The position numbers and the translations under genes are program-made. A stretch of 64,000 bases of DNA from Candidula unifasciata. Its lineage: Eukaryota; Mollusca; Gastropoda; Stylommatophora; Geomitridae. Location of the stretch: the NCBI GenBank assembly GCA_905116865.2, contig CAJHNH020008556.1, forward strand, positions 145,001-209,000. The letters run 5' to 3'. This document shows, piece by piece, positions 31,535-42,239 of this stretch; the stretch's first letter is position 1; the number at the start of each line of letters is the position of its first letter. Under the pieces are notes generated by a model that made no database searches, was not told where the DNA came from, and saw nothing but the letters and a program-made list of their open reading frames with translations.

Positions 31535-31800
31535 TTCACTATGCTCATTTTCCCCTTTAACTATACTCACTTTTCCCCTTTAACTATTCTCTCTTTTCCC
31601 CATTAACTATACTTTCTTTTCCCCTTTAACTATACTCTTTTTTCTCCTTTAATTATACTCTCTTTCCCCTTTAACTATACTTTCTTTTCCCCTTTAAATA
31701 TACTCTCGTTTCCCTTTCAACTATACTCTATTTTCCCCTTTAACTTTACTCTCTTTTCCTCACTAACTATACTCTCTTTCCCCCTTTTACAATAGTACCT
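31535..31800. repeat. ~23-bp pyrimidine-rich minisatellite
   Basis: About eleven units of the type ttttcccctttaactatact ctc with small length changes, followed by C-runs to 31858. A similar ctctcc/ccttta patch recurs at 32220-32250. Confidence 0.85.
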
Positions 31801-31859
31801 CCCCCCTCCCCCACACACACTTTTTTCTCAGCCCCCCCCCCCTCTCCCTCCCCCTTTAA

Positions 31860-33170
31860 ATAAAAGTATTTAACTCTCAAACTTCCTGTCAAGCTGAAGC
31901 AGAACGTGTCGGTCGCCGAGGGAATTCAGGTTTTTTCAAACACAGACATATACACTCACTGACTTAGATACACATGTATATACCAATACACATCGCATAC
32001 GCACACGCTCACTCACACAGACACCCACACTGAGAGAGAGATAGGCGGAGGAGAGACAGAGAGAGGTGAAAACCTATACTCTCTTATTTAACTTATAATC
32101 TCAAATAAAGTGTTTTCACCCTTTCTCTTTTTTTTCCCCTACGCTTTTTCTCTTTGTCTACATCTCACCACAGAATTATGTTCTTTTCATCAGATCGATT
32201 CTTACCGAGTTTCTCCTTTCCTCTCTTACTATACTCTCCTCTCCCCTTTAACGACACACCTTAATTCTTTAACTTCCTGTCCAGCCAAATCAGACAGTGT
32301 GGTCCGTCGGGGGATTCAGGGTCGCTTCATTTGGAACAGACAGACCGCCGGTCCACCACGATCTGGACACAGGTCTCTGCCTGGGGAATTTAATTCTTCC
32401 GCCTGCATAGAAATTTTGCCAAGACTCCGTTGGTCATTGTGTACCCCTCCCAGCGGTACCCGACTACATCGCGCCACATCAATTTGGACGTGGCCGATAC
32501 CCGGACAATGTCTCGCCCATACATAATTAAAGAGGAACCTCTGGCATGCCTCCTACGTCTTCTCCCAGAGTGTAGAGACCGCTGTAAGCTGTGTATCAGT
32601 GAGAGGAGGGGAAGCAGACAGGCACGGAGAAAGCAGAAGGGGTTGAGATGAAACATAATCTATGAATTCGGAATGTTTCAAGTCAGACGTGAGGTGGTGG
32701 AAAAGGAGGTAATAGAGAAGGGGGAGATTTCATAGGAGAAAAGATAGTATAATATTAAGACAATGAGGCAGTTTGTGTTCGTCCAACGGATGTGTACTTT
32801 AATTACATCATCATCTTCTCCTTCTTATGCCCAACAAATCCGATTTCAGCAAACTCCAAACCACTCGGCTTGTACGTCATGCTTGTAATGAGGTAAAGTG
32901 TCAATTTATTTGCTCTTTAAAATTGTGCCCCGGAACCCACACGTGAGGGTGAGAGAGAGAGAGAGAGGGGGGGGAGGTGACCACTTGTTTATATTTGTGA
33001 CCCCCCCCCCCCCCAACCGCCTTTTTTTTCACCCCTCTTTTCAAAATTGTTCTATCTCAAAAGAGCCGAGTTTCAGATGTACTATGGGATAAACAAGGAG
33101 GATATTGTGGCCAAAAATAAACGCAAGTGAAGAACTGAGGTGACAAACAAAATATTCATCACTGGCAAAT
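31860..33170. other. No recognised gene; short simple repeats
   Basis: GA-rich patches at 32032-32066 and 32948-32972 and C/G-runs at 32970-33015. The region 32290-32650 is open on the + strand and GC-richer than its surroundings but matches nothing known to me. A possible family A scrap on the minus strand (tgccccggaacccacacg) lies near 32926-32943. Confidence 0.4.
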
Positions 33171-33171
33171 C

Positions 33172-33980
33172 TTATCGAAAGAAAAAGATGGAGATGGCTT
33201 GGACATGTTTGCCTCGTAATACTCTGGCAAGGACCCCCGCCACCCCCCTCAAAAAAAAAAAAAACAGGGTCGACCTCATAAAACCTGTAGAGTATCCGAA
33301 GAAAGAGACAACAGAAAACAGCATATATATAAATATAAAGACTACAGATTATTCACACATATTTTACTTTGTTCTTCTTCTTCTCTATACTCCTGGAATG
33401 CCTCGCAGCGCAGGGCAGGAAGAGATCTCTGAAACAGGCCCTTCTGTGCTCTTTGTATAAAGTACTTTTTAGTGTCATTGAAATTTCTGCGGTTCATTTA
33501 CTAGGTGGTCGACCTCTGAATCTGTTACCGGTGTATCTGTATAACATTGTTTTACCTGTATGTGGTGCCTTGTCTGGTGCTAACTCATGTTACATGGCCT
33601 AACCACTTGATCTGTTATCTACCGATACAATTCTGTATTGGTTCTGTACCAACTCTCCTCCTGATAGCATCGTTTCTAAGTCGATATTTCCTTGTTATAC
33701 CTAGCATAGTACGTAGAGATTTCATTTCTGTTGCGACTATTTACATAGATAGCACAGCGTACTTTCATGCTACTTTCACGGGATCAGAATGTACAAACGG
33801 TGTTTGTGAATTTGATATGAAGCCACATTTGTATAGTACGCACTGCCTTAATTAACAAGACAAACAAGTTACACACTGACACACGAATAGCTAGCTAGTC
33901 AGACACTGCCGGCTGAATGATGACAGAAATCATCCAAACGATGTCTTCTGATGTTTCTGATACGTTGTTTTCGGACCCTC
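33172..33980. other. Unrecognised, possible LINE scrap
   Basis: agatggagatggcttggaca then tgttt at 33187 is reminiscent of the W-x-GH block of LINE C-termini, but the match is too short to rely on. The rest is unrecognised. Confidence 0.3.
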
Positions 33981-33984
33981 GCCT

Positions 33985-34060
33985 TGTTTAAAACATCTAG
34001 ATTGCTCATTCCGGCTGTCCAGGGAATCTTAAACATGCGTCTGTAAAACCACATCACTTA
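33985..34060 (-). mobile_element. LINE-R1 fragment (FYRRM ... IPWTA)
   Basis: The minus strand reads MWFYRRMFKIPWTAGM, the block that in R1 sits between the reverse transcriptase and the GH segment (compare MWFLRRMTRIPWTA at 57030-57075). Confidence 0.65.
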
Positions 34061-34154
34061 GGCGGCGTAGAGGTGGACAGTGAAAAGGTAACCGGTCGCA
34101 CAGAGGACAAGTCAGAAATAGGATGCAGATAAGATAAACTGCAAAACAATTTAG

Positions 34155-34215
34155 CACCACTATGTAGGCATGTTTGGTAATGAGCAGACAGATAAGTTGG
34201 CTTGACTAGCCGCAT
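34155..34215 (+). mobile_element. RNase H fragment
   Basis: The + strand reads YVGMFGNEQTDKLA and stop, corresponding to HAGVxGNERADRLA in the better copies. Confidence 0.55.
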
Positions 34216-34799
34216 TCGGTAGGGAGCGCTTAAGGGGGGGGGGGGATTTTGCAACTGCACAAGGTAGAGTCGATCTCTCGCCTGTGCGACTGAAGAATAA
34301 ATAAAATGACGGAAACTGAAAACCCGTACTTGGAGAGAAGGATGCAAGGGAGTGGCTGGGAGTAGGGAAGGGGTGGGGGCATTGGGTTTTACTTGAGACT
34401 GAGAGGAGGGAGGGGGCGAAAAGAGTAGGATAGGACGAAGTAACTCAGGGCCACATGGGAGGACACACAGACACAGTTCGTCAAAGAGACTCAAGCGGAC
34501 AGAATGTAAAACAAGCACACCTATAATTAATACAAAGGAAGCACAAACCAGCTTGACGACAAGGGACATTAGGGCAAAAACGACATCCAGACATCCACTA
34601 GTAGGCAAATTATCCCTATAGGGACACTAAGCCATCAAAATTTTTGGCATACATATCTCACTCTTAGCCAATACACTAAGCTGAAATAAACCAGACCACA
34701 AGTATAACCGAATGCTGCTAGCAGCAGAATAAACGTGGTTGACTTTTTCTTTCTGTCTAAAATGGACATAGCCAAGAAATGAATAAATCAGTTTCTTAC
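34216..34799. other. Intron side of NOL4 exon, no other feature
   Basis: A G-run at 34236-34246 and a GA/GGGA-rich patch at 34340-34420. Nothing else is recognised. Confidence 0.45.
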
Positions 34800-34950
34800 C
34801 TGTATTGTTGTTGTTCATGTAACAAACTACGCTCTTGTTCTTGAGGCTAGGGAAACCTTGGCTCTCATTTCTGGACTCAGAGGAGTCCATAGTTTCTTGC
34901 AGGGACTGGGACTCTGCTGTACTGATAGCACTGTCGTTAGATTCACTTTC
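34800..34950 (-). CDS. NOL4: NOL4-like exon (first exon in window), Ser/Gln-rich linker
   Basis: A 151-nt exon. The minus strand has a tctactctag acceptor and a gtaagaaac donor. It starts in phase 0 and ends with one base of the next codon, which pairs correctly with the exon at 16286. It encodes ESESNDSAISTAESQSLQET, then MDSSESRNESQGFPSLKNKS and VVCYMNNNNT. Ser/Glu-rich linkers also precede the conserved core of vertebrate NOL4, but I cannot align this part by eye. Upstream exons are not seen up to 64000, so the next intron exceeds 29 kb if no exon was missed. Confidence 0.75.
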
Positions 34951-35169
34951 CTAGAGTAGAAAATAAACATATGTTCAAGTAAAACTTGTCTGCTTATTTA
35001 ATCGACAAATATGACAAATACATACAATGTTAACAATGATCCTGAAATCCCATGCCATGATTGAGGAAGACTTTTTAAAAACATGATCGGGTCTTGCTAG
35101 TCACACTCACCATCGCCATGGGCTGTGTGAATCCTACACCGCCCTAAAGATTAATGGTGTCAATGAGAA

Positions 35170-35520
35170 TTCTCTGCTGCTGCTGCTGCTTCTTCTTCTT
35201 CGTCTTCTTCTTCTACTTCTTGTTCTTCTTTTTGTTTTTGTTCTTCTTGTTCTTGTTTTTTTTTTTTATTCTTCTTGTTCTTTTTCTTTCATTCGCCTGA
35301 AATAGATTATCAATATCTGCAATGTTGCCTCTAGTACGAACTTCACAGTATTTTGTAATTCACTCAGCGAGCGACCCCTAAAGTTTGGCTTCAACCAGTG
35401 TTTCTCTTGGCCAGGAGTTTTGCCTTGATGTGAGTATGTTGTATTTGGGACAGTCCTGGAGGACGCGATCTGTTGTCTCGGGTGCCAATCCACAAGTGCA
35501 GATGACTGGCTACTACACAG
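35170..35520 (-). mobile_element. LINE-R4 C-terminus with (GAA/CAA)-rich tail
   Basis: The minus strand reads CTCADWHPRQQIASSRTVPN in one frame and CGLAPETTDRVLQDCPKYN in another. The latter is the C-x(n)-H/R-x-L-x-D-C-P end block of LINEs that is also present at 50241-50513. In element direction it runs into a degenerate aag-rich tail, seen on the + strand as cttcttcttcttcgtcttct at 35185-35290. Confidence 0.7.
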
Positions 35521-35689
35521 TACTGCTGCTGTCTTTTGTAATATTTTATAAATGAGGTTCCCCCACCTCTTTCACTACATGACTCACGTACCATTACTAT
35601 CAATATCACTATAAGCCACTGCTGCCATAAAGCGGCGTGGGGAGGAATAATGTATGATCCAGGGCACATTGGCTACTGCCATGCCATAA

Positions 35690-35835
35690 AGGTTTAAGGT
35701 ATCCTAAATGTTGTCGATCCATGTTTTTCGCGACCGTCCTCCTGATCTTGAAGCTGATCTTCTGAAATATAGTGCCTGTGATGGTATTTGATCTTGCTGC
35801 ATTCTAACGAGATGGCCAAGCCACTTGATTAATAT
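35690..35835 (-). mobile_element. LINE C-terminal remnant (KWLGHLVRM)
   Basis: The minus strand reads IKWLGHLVRMQQDQIPSQAL then SGGRSRKTWIDNI. This is the W-x-GH ... GRPRKTWxDNI layout shared by the LINE-R2 group. Confidence 0.7.
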
Positions 35836-35968
35836 CGATTTTCTATTTCACTTGAACGAAAGAGGAGGAAACAAATGTAGAAGCTAACCTTTCGTGTGGA
35901 GACGGCCCGTAATTTTAACTACAATCATATAGTGAAGATGGACAAACAGAGTCTGAGATTATCTACAT

Positions 35969-36180
35969 CAGTGGTATTCAATCTTTTTTCAGGTGGGCCC
36001 CACCTTCAATATATGGCCTGCCCACCTCAACTCAAAGAAAATTTGTTTAGTTTTGGGCCCCACCTTCAATATATGGCCTGCCCACATCAACTCAAAAAAA
36101 TTTGTATAGTTTTGGGCGCCCCCTTCAATATATGGCCTGCCCACCTCAACTCAAAGAAAATGTGTTTAGTTTGATGTTAG
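35969..36180 (+). mobile_element. hAT-like end with three 60-bp subterminal repeats
   Basis: It begins cagtggtattcaatcttttt, the style of a hAT terminal repeat. Three tandem copies of about 60 bp follow, each with ccccaccttcaatatatggc, ctgcccac and tcaactcaaa (35995, 36055 and 36115). No opposite terminus was found. Confidence 0.55.
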
Positions 36181-36189
36181 TCTCCCCAG

Positions 36190-36620
36190 ACCCCACCCAT
36201 AAACACACCAGCTCACTTCTGACTGGTAGTTCCTGAGCCCCATGAACTTCGAACAAGGTTACGGGGATATTCTGCAATGCCGTTAATATCGCGTGTTGTA
36301 TATATTCGGAATGGAAACTTACATGCAAGACATCGCAGAACCAAAAAAACAAAGCGGGACACACCCGTAACCTTCAGGAATATCGACCAGTCCAACAAAC
36401 TTGTATGTGAAAAGTGACCTCGACTAACGTCGAATTGACCAAAAATTTGATTTAAAATGAAAATTTTAAAAGAGCGAAAAAATATAATTCTAAACACTGT
36501 TAACAGGAATTTGAGGGGGAAAAAAGGGGGAGGGGGGAAAAGGGGGAGGGGAGAAGGGTGGACATCAACTCAAATTAAAGCTTTTGCACATACATACGCA
36601 GATACAAAACAACGCATTAT
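36190..36620. other. No recognised feature
   Basis: A G/A-rich patch at 36513-36560. Otherwise unrecognised. Confidence 0.45.
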
Positions 36621-36628
36621 CTAGTGGG

Positions 36629-37008
36629 TTGGTTAATTTAGTTGGTTGGTTAGTTGGTTGGTTAGTTGGTTGGTTAGTTAGTTGGTTGGTTAGTTGGTTA
36701 GTTAGTTGGTTAGTTGTTTTGGTTAGTTAGTTGGTTGGTTGGTTTGTTGGTTAGTTGGTTGGTGGGTTAGTTAGTTAGTTAGTTCGTTGGTTGGTAGGTT
36801 GGTTGGTTGGTTAGTTGGTTGGTTGGTTGGTTGGTTGGTTAGTTAGTTAGTTGGTTGGTTGGTTGGTTGGTTGGTTGGTTGGTTAGTTGGTTGGTTAGTT
36901 GGTTGGTTGGTTGGTTGGTTGGTTGGTTGGTTGGTTGGTTGGTTGGTTGGTTGGTTGGTGGGTTAGTTAGTTAGTTCGTTGGTTGGTTGGTTGGTTGGTT
37001 AGTTCGTG
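36629..37008. repeat. (GGTT)n/(AGTT)n array
   Basis: A tetranucleotide array of ggtt mixed with agtt, with larger internal duplications (gggttagttagttagttagt ttc-type blocks near 36765 and 36960). Confidence 0.95.
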
Positions 37009-37324
37009 AATTGGGTTATCATCATTAAGCCCTGAACATGTCCATAGGTGCTCAGATCCTCCTGTCAGCATGAACACCAGCGTCCGATGGCTAGTAGTAC
37101 CAGTTCTATGTTGATTATTTTTGTTGTTATTGCTATGCCGATCTCAAACTCCAAGTCTATCGTGCTGGCGAGTGATGTGGATTCACTGCCCGAAAAGTCC
37201 AACATCCTTCCTTTCTAATGTGTGCTAAATGGTACGTAAATAGAATATTTTACATAATAGACAATGCATAAAAGACTAATTTACAAGAGAACATATATAT
37301 ACATAGATAGTAGTCGTAGTAGTA

Positions 37325-37500
37325 GATTTTACCCCACTAGGACATCATACAAGCGATAAACGCCCGATGACACAAAGTGCCACCATGCGGATGAGGATCA
37401 CCCGTGGAGAGGTCTCGAAAACCGTGTTCAGCCATTAGACCATATTTATGGCCGTGCTATATTGCGGCCCCTGGCAAAATACAGGGTGAGGCCCCCTAAA
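37325..37500 (-). mobile_element. Dispersed repeat F, copy 1
   Basis: tcatacaagcgataaacgcc, gatgacacaaagtgccacca, tgcggatgaggatcacccgt and ggagaggtctcgaaaaccgt recur closely at 50975-51065. On the minus strand a ggtctaatggctgaaca stretch resembles an A box, so it may be another SINE. Confidence 0.7.
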
Positions 37501-38124
37501 AAATGCAATCTGTCAAGGAGATGACTGGTTATACCATACAGCCACACAGATAAGGATCCTCTTAGCACTTTTGTAAATTGTGTGTGTTGGTTAGGGGGGG
37601 GGGGGGGTTATAATTTAAAATAATGCTGACTGGGAGCTTTTTAGGAGGGGATGGGGAGGGGTAGAGGTACGAGGTTGCGTTGGCTATGACCAAGGGCACT
37701 TGATGATGAATGTTCGTTAGTCGGCAGATAGCAAACGGTTACCACTTTTCGAGATGGCCAAAAATAGGATTCAGTACAATATGGGTTATGATGCTCTGTC
37801 AAGGGCAATAATCGTAAATATTGGCCATAATAAAAGATTTGTCACATCGGGGATTAGTTCACAGAGCGGAGGAAAGTGAATTCACCAGGGGACTTTTTTC
37901 TTTCCGCTGAAGTCCAGCTGCGTTGTCGGGTGACAGATTAATCCGCTTAATCTAAGCCTTAAGGCGATTGGTGGATGACCAGAGGCGAGTGCTGGCTGGG
38001 GTGGGCTTCCATGGTGAGTTTTGGACAGGGGCTGCGGACAGTCTGAGCCTGTGGGCTTGGGGGTTAGAGGAGCCTGTGTGCTTGGGAGTTAGAGAAGCCT
38101 GTGGTAGCATATTGTCTATGTTCA
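37501..38124. other. No recognised feature
   Basis: A G-run at 37597-37608. A weak RNase H-like patch near 37688-37735 is too decayed to call. Confidence 0.4.
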
Positions 38125-38367
38125 TTCAATCAATCAGCAGGTGCTTTACAGAACGTCGCTCTCTTCACTGCACGCCTGAAAGTCTTTCTTTCTCTAGCCA
38201 ATTCCCCAGCCCTTTTACAGCCAATGCATCTTCATTCTCTTGTATCCAACTTTTCAGAGGTCGGCCTCTGTCTCGTTTTCCGGAATCTGCACCGTTCTTT
38301 CAGGACCGCAATGGCAAAAATATCACAACTTTTGGGACAGGATGTTGTTTATGAGCAAATTCTAATT
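38125..38367 (-). mobile_element. LINE-R3 3'-end remnant
   Basis: The minus strand contains ttgctcataaacaacatcct (INNILSQ, compare INSILSQ at 16510), RDRGRPLKSWIQENED, then gaaagaaagactttcaggcg and gagcgacgttctgtaaagca, with a gattgattgaatga tail. It joins the 50-bp minisatellite without a gap. Confidence 0.75.
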
Positions 38368-38967
38368 TATGAAGGATATTTGCGTCTTTCTTCTACTTGG
38401 TCGCGGTATTCTAAGACTATGAAGGATATTTACGTCTTTCTTCTACTTGGTCGCGGTATTCTAAGACTATGAAGGATATTTACGTCTTTCTTCTACTTGG
38501 TCGCGGTATTCTAAGACTATGAAGGATATTTACGTCTTTCTTCTACTTGGTCGCGGTATTCTAAGACTATGAAGGATATTTGCGTCTTTCTTCTACTTGG
38601 TCGCGGTATTCTAAGACTATGAAGGATATTTACGTCTTTCTTCTACTTGGTCGCGGTATTCTAAGACTATGAAGGATATTTACGTCTTCCTTCTACTTGG
38701 TCGCGGTATTCTAAGACTATGAAGGATATTTACGTCTTCCTTCTACTTGGTCGCGGTATTCTAAGACTATGAAGGATATTTGCGTCTTTCTTCTACTTGG
38801 TCGCGGTATTCTAAGACTATGAAGGATATTTACGTCTTTCTTCTACTTGGTCGCGGTATTCTAAGACTATGAAGGATATTTACGTCTTTCTTCTACTTGG
38901 TCGCGGTATTCTAAGACTATGAAGGATTTTGGCGTCTTTCTTCTACTTGGTGGCGGTATTATAAGAC
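38368..38967. repeat. 50-bp minisatellite, 12 units, fused to LINE-R3
   Basis: Exactly 50-bp units such as tatgaaggatatttacgtct, ttcttctacttggtcgcggt and attctaagac, with very few differences. On the minus strand a unit begins cttagaataccgcgaccaag (LRIPRPS), which aligns with the LRIPWTA/RISWT block of LINE C-termini. The next R3 segment follows directly at 38367. Confidence 0.95.
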
Positions 38968-39690
38968 TATGTAGCATATTAGTTCAGAAGTCCGAGTTAG
39001 TGTCTACATTAAGTAGGTAAATTAAGGATAATGCACGTCATTGGGGTGATGGACGTAGTCTGCCAGACCCTCTACAAAATGCTGGGCCTGGCACCATATG
39101 CCCTATACGAGACTACAATATAAACGTTCTTTTACGACACTGGGCTACGACCTAGTAACAGTAAGACGACAAAAGGAAGAAAAAATAAAAGGCGCTCTAC
39201 TATTACGTCTACGAACGCAGTTTTAACAACATTAACACAGTCGACTTTGGAATCATCTATAAGCGATTTAGTAACATGTCGCTTTTAATAATTTGGACAA
39301 CGGCATATACGTCATACCGTTCAAAACGCAGTATGGCAACACAAGTTTAAGTAAATGACCTTTTGAGGCGCCCCAGGCTACACCTTTGTATTGGCACTTG
39401 GGAAGTGGGGGGTGGGGTGTAGTTTGTTGATAAAGGGCCCTTTTACTTTCCAGGGCTTTTTTAAGTATCAATTTAAGGCTCTGTTGTCTTGAGATTCGAG
39501 GTCAATTTTTCAGAAAACACAATAACATTTGTTATTGTGGAAAACCATAATGATGAGGGAAAAGTACAAGGCAAGCCATCAAAAGGCCGCTGCAGGACGG
39601 CAAACAACTACGTGTAAAATTACCTAGCAAAACCATACAAGAAAAGCCGCGTATGGAGAGCGACGGCCTGAATTCCTGAATAAATAAGCC
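38968..39690. other. No recognised feature
   Basis: Nothing recognised. It has mixed composition with no exon-like segments that I trust. Confidence 0.45.
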
Positions 39691-39699
39691 AAGCTTCTT

Positions 39700-39885
39700 T
39701 TTCCTCTTCAACTTCTTCTTCTCTTCCACCTTTTACCTCATCGAAGTATCGAGGGGAGATGTAATGTACGTTGATGAGCTCTGTCAAGAGCCAAGCAACT
39801 TTGTATAATGCAATTTCCCCTAATCTTTTCGGGGTCTCATCATATGGACGAAAGGTGTGAGCGGGAGTCGCTGTCTGTAACAAAT
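39700..39885 (-). mobile_element. LINE-R2 C-terminal remnant plus family A scrap
   Basis: The minus strand reads VAWLLTELINVHYISPRYFD then EVKGGREEEVEEE, the end of R2 (compare HLPRHFDEVQGGREEE at 9585), with a gaagaagttgaagaggaaaa tail. A piece tgtcgtaaaagtcgactaat at 39886 resembles family A. Confidence 0.65.
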
Positions 39886-40096
39886 ATGTCGTAAAAGTCG
39901 ACTAATCGTGGATGTTTTCTTCGAAGAAAAAAAAAAAAGAAGACAGATGAGGCGGAAGAGGAGAGAAAGGCGGAGAGTAAGCCTGTAATGGTTGCTGCTT
40001 CAGTCGGGTGGTCTGCTGTGTACGTGTAAAAAGGTGTTTTTACAGCCATGTTGTAGAGTGGCTCGCGTCTTTGTATTTCAACAGTGGTTGGGATTC

Positions 40097-40421
40097 TTCT
40101 TCTTCTTCTTCTTTTTCTTCTTCTTCTTCTTCTTTTTCTTTTTCTTCTTCTTCTTCTTCTTCTTCTTCTTCTTCTTCTTCTTCTTCTTCTTCTTCTTCTT
40201 CTTCTTCTTCTTCTGCTTCCCCTTCTTCTTCTTCTTTTTCTTCTTCTTCTTCTTCTTCCTTCTTCTTCTTCTTCCTTCTTCTTCCTTCTTCTTCTTCTTC
40301 TTCTTCTTCTTCTTCTTCTTCTTCTTCTTCCTTCTTCTTCTTCTTCTTCTTCCTTCTTCTTCTTCTTCTTCTTCTTCTTCTTCCTTCTTCTTCTTCGTCT
40401 TCTTTTTCATCTTCTTTGTGT

Positions 40422-40453
<32 letters not shown>

Positions 40454-40512
40454 TTCTTCTTCTTCTTCTTCTTCTTCTTCTTCTTCTTCTTCTTCTTCTT
40501 CTTTTTCTTTTT
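40097..40512. repeat. (CTT)n array, tail of family A copy A11
   Basis: About 415 bp of ctt with scattered ctttt, cctt and ctg units. On the minus strand it is (AAG)n and continues directly from the 3' end of family A copy A11 (gtgaaaaagaaaaagaag). It is therefore best read as a grossly expanded retroposon tail. Confidence 0.95.
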
Positions 40513-40800
40513 CACGTCATCAGGTGTAAACTCCGAGGTAAGGTTCTGGGTGTTCGTCTAGCTCTGAACTTCAGCCATGTGTCAAAATATGAGTCCTGTG
40601 TGCAAATCAGTATTACAGATCTGTATGTAGACTGTTGGTTCCTTGCTACTCAGGCAGATGTACGCCGACTTCAAAGGATGCCTTCAGTTATCGACTTTTA
40701 CGACCTGCTTACTGGGTAGGAAATGGGTCCACTCTTGACCCCCCCCCCACCCCCACCCCACCCCCCACCCCAACAATTGGGCCCAGGAACCCACACTGGG
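40513..40800 (-). mobile_element. Family A retroposon copy A11
   Basis: gtgtaaactccgaggtaagg (3' end), tctgtatgtagactgttggt, tccttgctactcaggcagat, gtacgccgacttcaaaggat, a run of C with acccc, and gggcccaggaacccacactg (5' end). Nearly full length on the minus strand. Confidence 0.88.
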
Positions 40801-40824
40801 ATCATTATGTTTATCCTCTCCCTG

Positions 40825-41035
40825 TAGATCTCATCATTATCATCATCATCGTCGTCGTTGTTGACGACGACGACCTCTTCCTCATCATTGTCATCATTAT
40901 CATGATCTTCACCATCATCATTATCACCAGCCTCACGACCTCCTCCTCCTCCTCCTCCTGATTGTCATCATCATGAAATCATCACCAGTTCCACCTTCAT
41001 CATCATCATCGTTACCATCAGAACCACTACTATCA
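40825..41035. repeat. Imperfect (TCA/TCG/TCC)n
   Basis: A loose trinucleotide array atcatcatcgtcgtcgttg, gacgacgacc and cctcctcctcc. Confidence 0.8.
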
Positions 41036-41250
41036 CACATTGTATTCCTAGCAACATCTTCGGCAAAAGAAACCTCCTTGCCCACACCACGACCCCAAAC
41101 CTCGCATAAACATCTATATTTAGATATGACCAGACTTTTTCCACCCCGCTAGCCAAATACACACAAACATATACATTTCCTGCCCTACAAATAAGCCAGG
41201 GTTTTCCGGCTCTCACCCTTTGGGGATTTTATGTGTCACACCATCCGTAT

Positions 41251-41322
<72 letters not shown>

Positions 41323-42030
41323 ATTACCATAACATCTCTATCCTCTACGCCCATTGATTCCCTTTCTCAGTCTTTCCTTATTCACCCCTCGTACACACAC
41401 ACACGGGCCTTCTTTCTCTCTATTTCCCCGTAGCTCTAAAGCCGCTCGACTCCCCTTCGCCATCAGATCGATACTGCCGTCTGCCAAATGGGGTGCGCGC
41501 GCAGGTGGCGAGAAACCCTTTTACACCTCTGGGTTGGGTGATCAGAAATATCCCCTCGCGCCCACTGCCACCCACAAACCTCCTCTTATCACAGCGAATG
41601 ATAAACCATTCCCTTTTGTATCATCGCCATCTTGTACCTCTTGGACCACTAGCTGAGCTATTTTTGCAGTCGTGAGCGTAGAACAAACAAACTACAAATA
41701 GCTGGTGATGTTGTCTTTGGTGAAGATTAAGTTGCTGTCGCCCTATTTGATTCACTGATGTCATTGTCCCGACAGCCTTTGCGACTAGGCTAGGATGTTT
41801 ACACCTAGGTTCTGGGGCGACGACACAAAGAAAACATGGCGTTTGTGTGTATGTGTGTGTGTGTGTGTTTGTGGGGGGGGGGGTGTGGAGCTGCGAAAAA
41901 GGGGGTGGGGCTGATAGAGGAGGCATCTTTCCTTATAACTTTGATGGCAGTGAGGGGGAGGGGAGGGGAAGGCTCTCAAGTGGCTTAAACATTGTTTTAA
42001 TGTATAATAATAACAATTAAAACTTAATTT
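41036..42030. other. Mostly unrecognised; (CT)n and (GT)n
   Basis: (CT)n at 41252-41320, (GT)n at 41843-41869 and a G-run at 41872-41883. Between them no gene is recognised. Confidence 0.5.
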
Positions 42031-42032
42031 AA

Positions 42033-42232
42033 TAACGACTGGCCGAGCGGTTACAACCCCAGGCTCTCACGTATGAGACCCGGGTTCGACTCCCAGTATG
42101 GGGACAGAGTTTTTCTGTCGGGGACAAAATTAAACATTCTAACCTTTACAGTGCGTGGTGACAGCCCTAACCTATGCGGCCCTAAACCCCAGGCTCACGA
42201 CCCCCTGTCTGCAGAGCCCTAACAAGTAGTGT
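42033..42232 (+). mobile_element. SINE D copy
   Basis: cgactggccgagcggttaca has an A-box-like tRNA Leu/Ser head and gagacccgggttcgactccc a near-perfect B box. The body is gtcggggacaaaattaaaca, gtgcgtggtgacagccctaa and ccctgtctgcagagccct. Confidence 0.85.
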
Positions 42233-42239
42233 ATATATA

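Noticed and set aside
32110..32660. Possible protein-coding gene in a GC-richer stretch
   Set aside because: No recognisable domain, no convincing splice sites, and overlapping open frames on both strands.
34054..34608. 184-codon minus-strand open frame
   Set aside because: It overlaps a LINE-R1 scrap and an RNase H scrap on the other strand and has low-complexity Ser/Pro/Leu composition.
37640..37760. RNase H fragment near ccaagggcacttgatgatga
   Set aside because: Only a faint resemblance to the GNERADRLA block; too decayed to call.
40008..40719. Open frames of poly-Phe, poly-Ser and poly-Leu
   Set aside because: They are translations of the (CTT)n tail of a family A copy.
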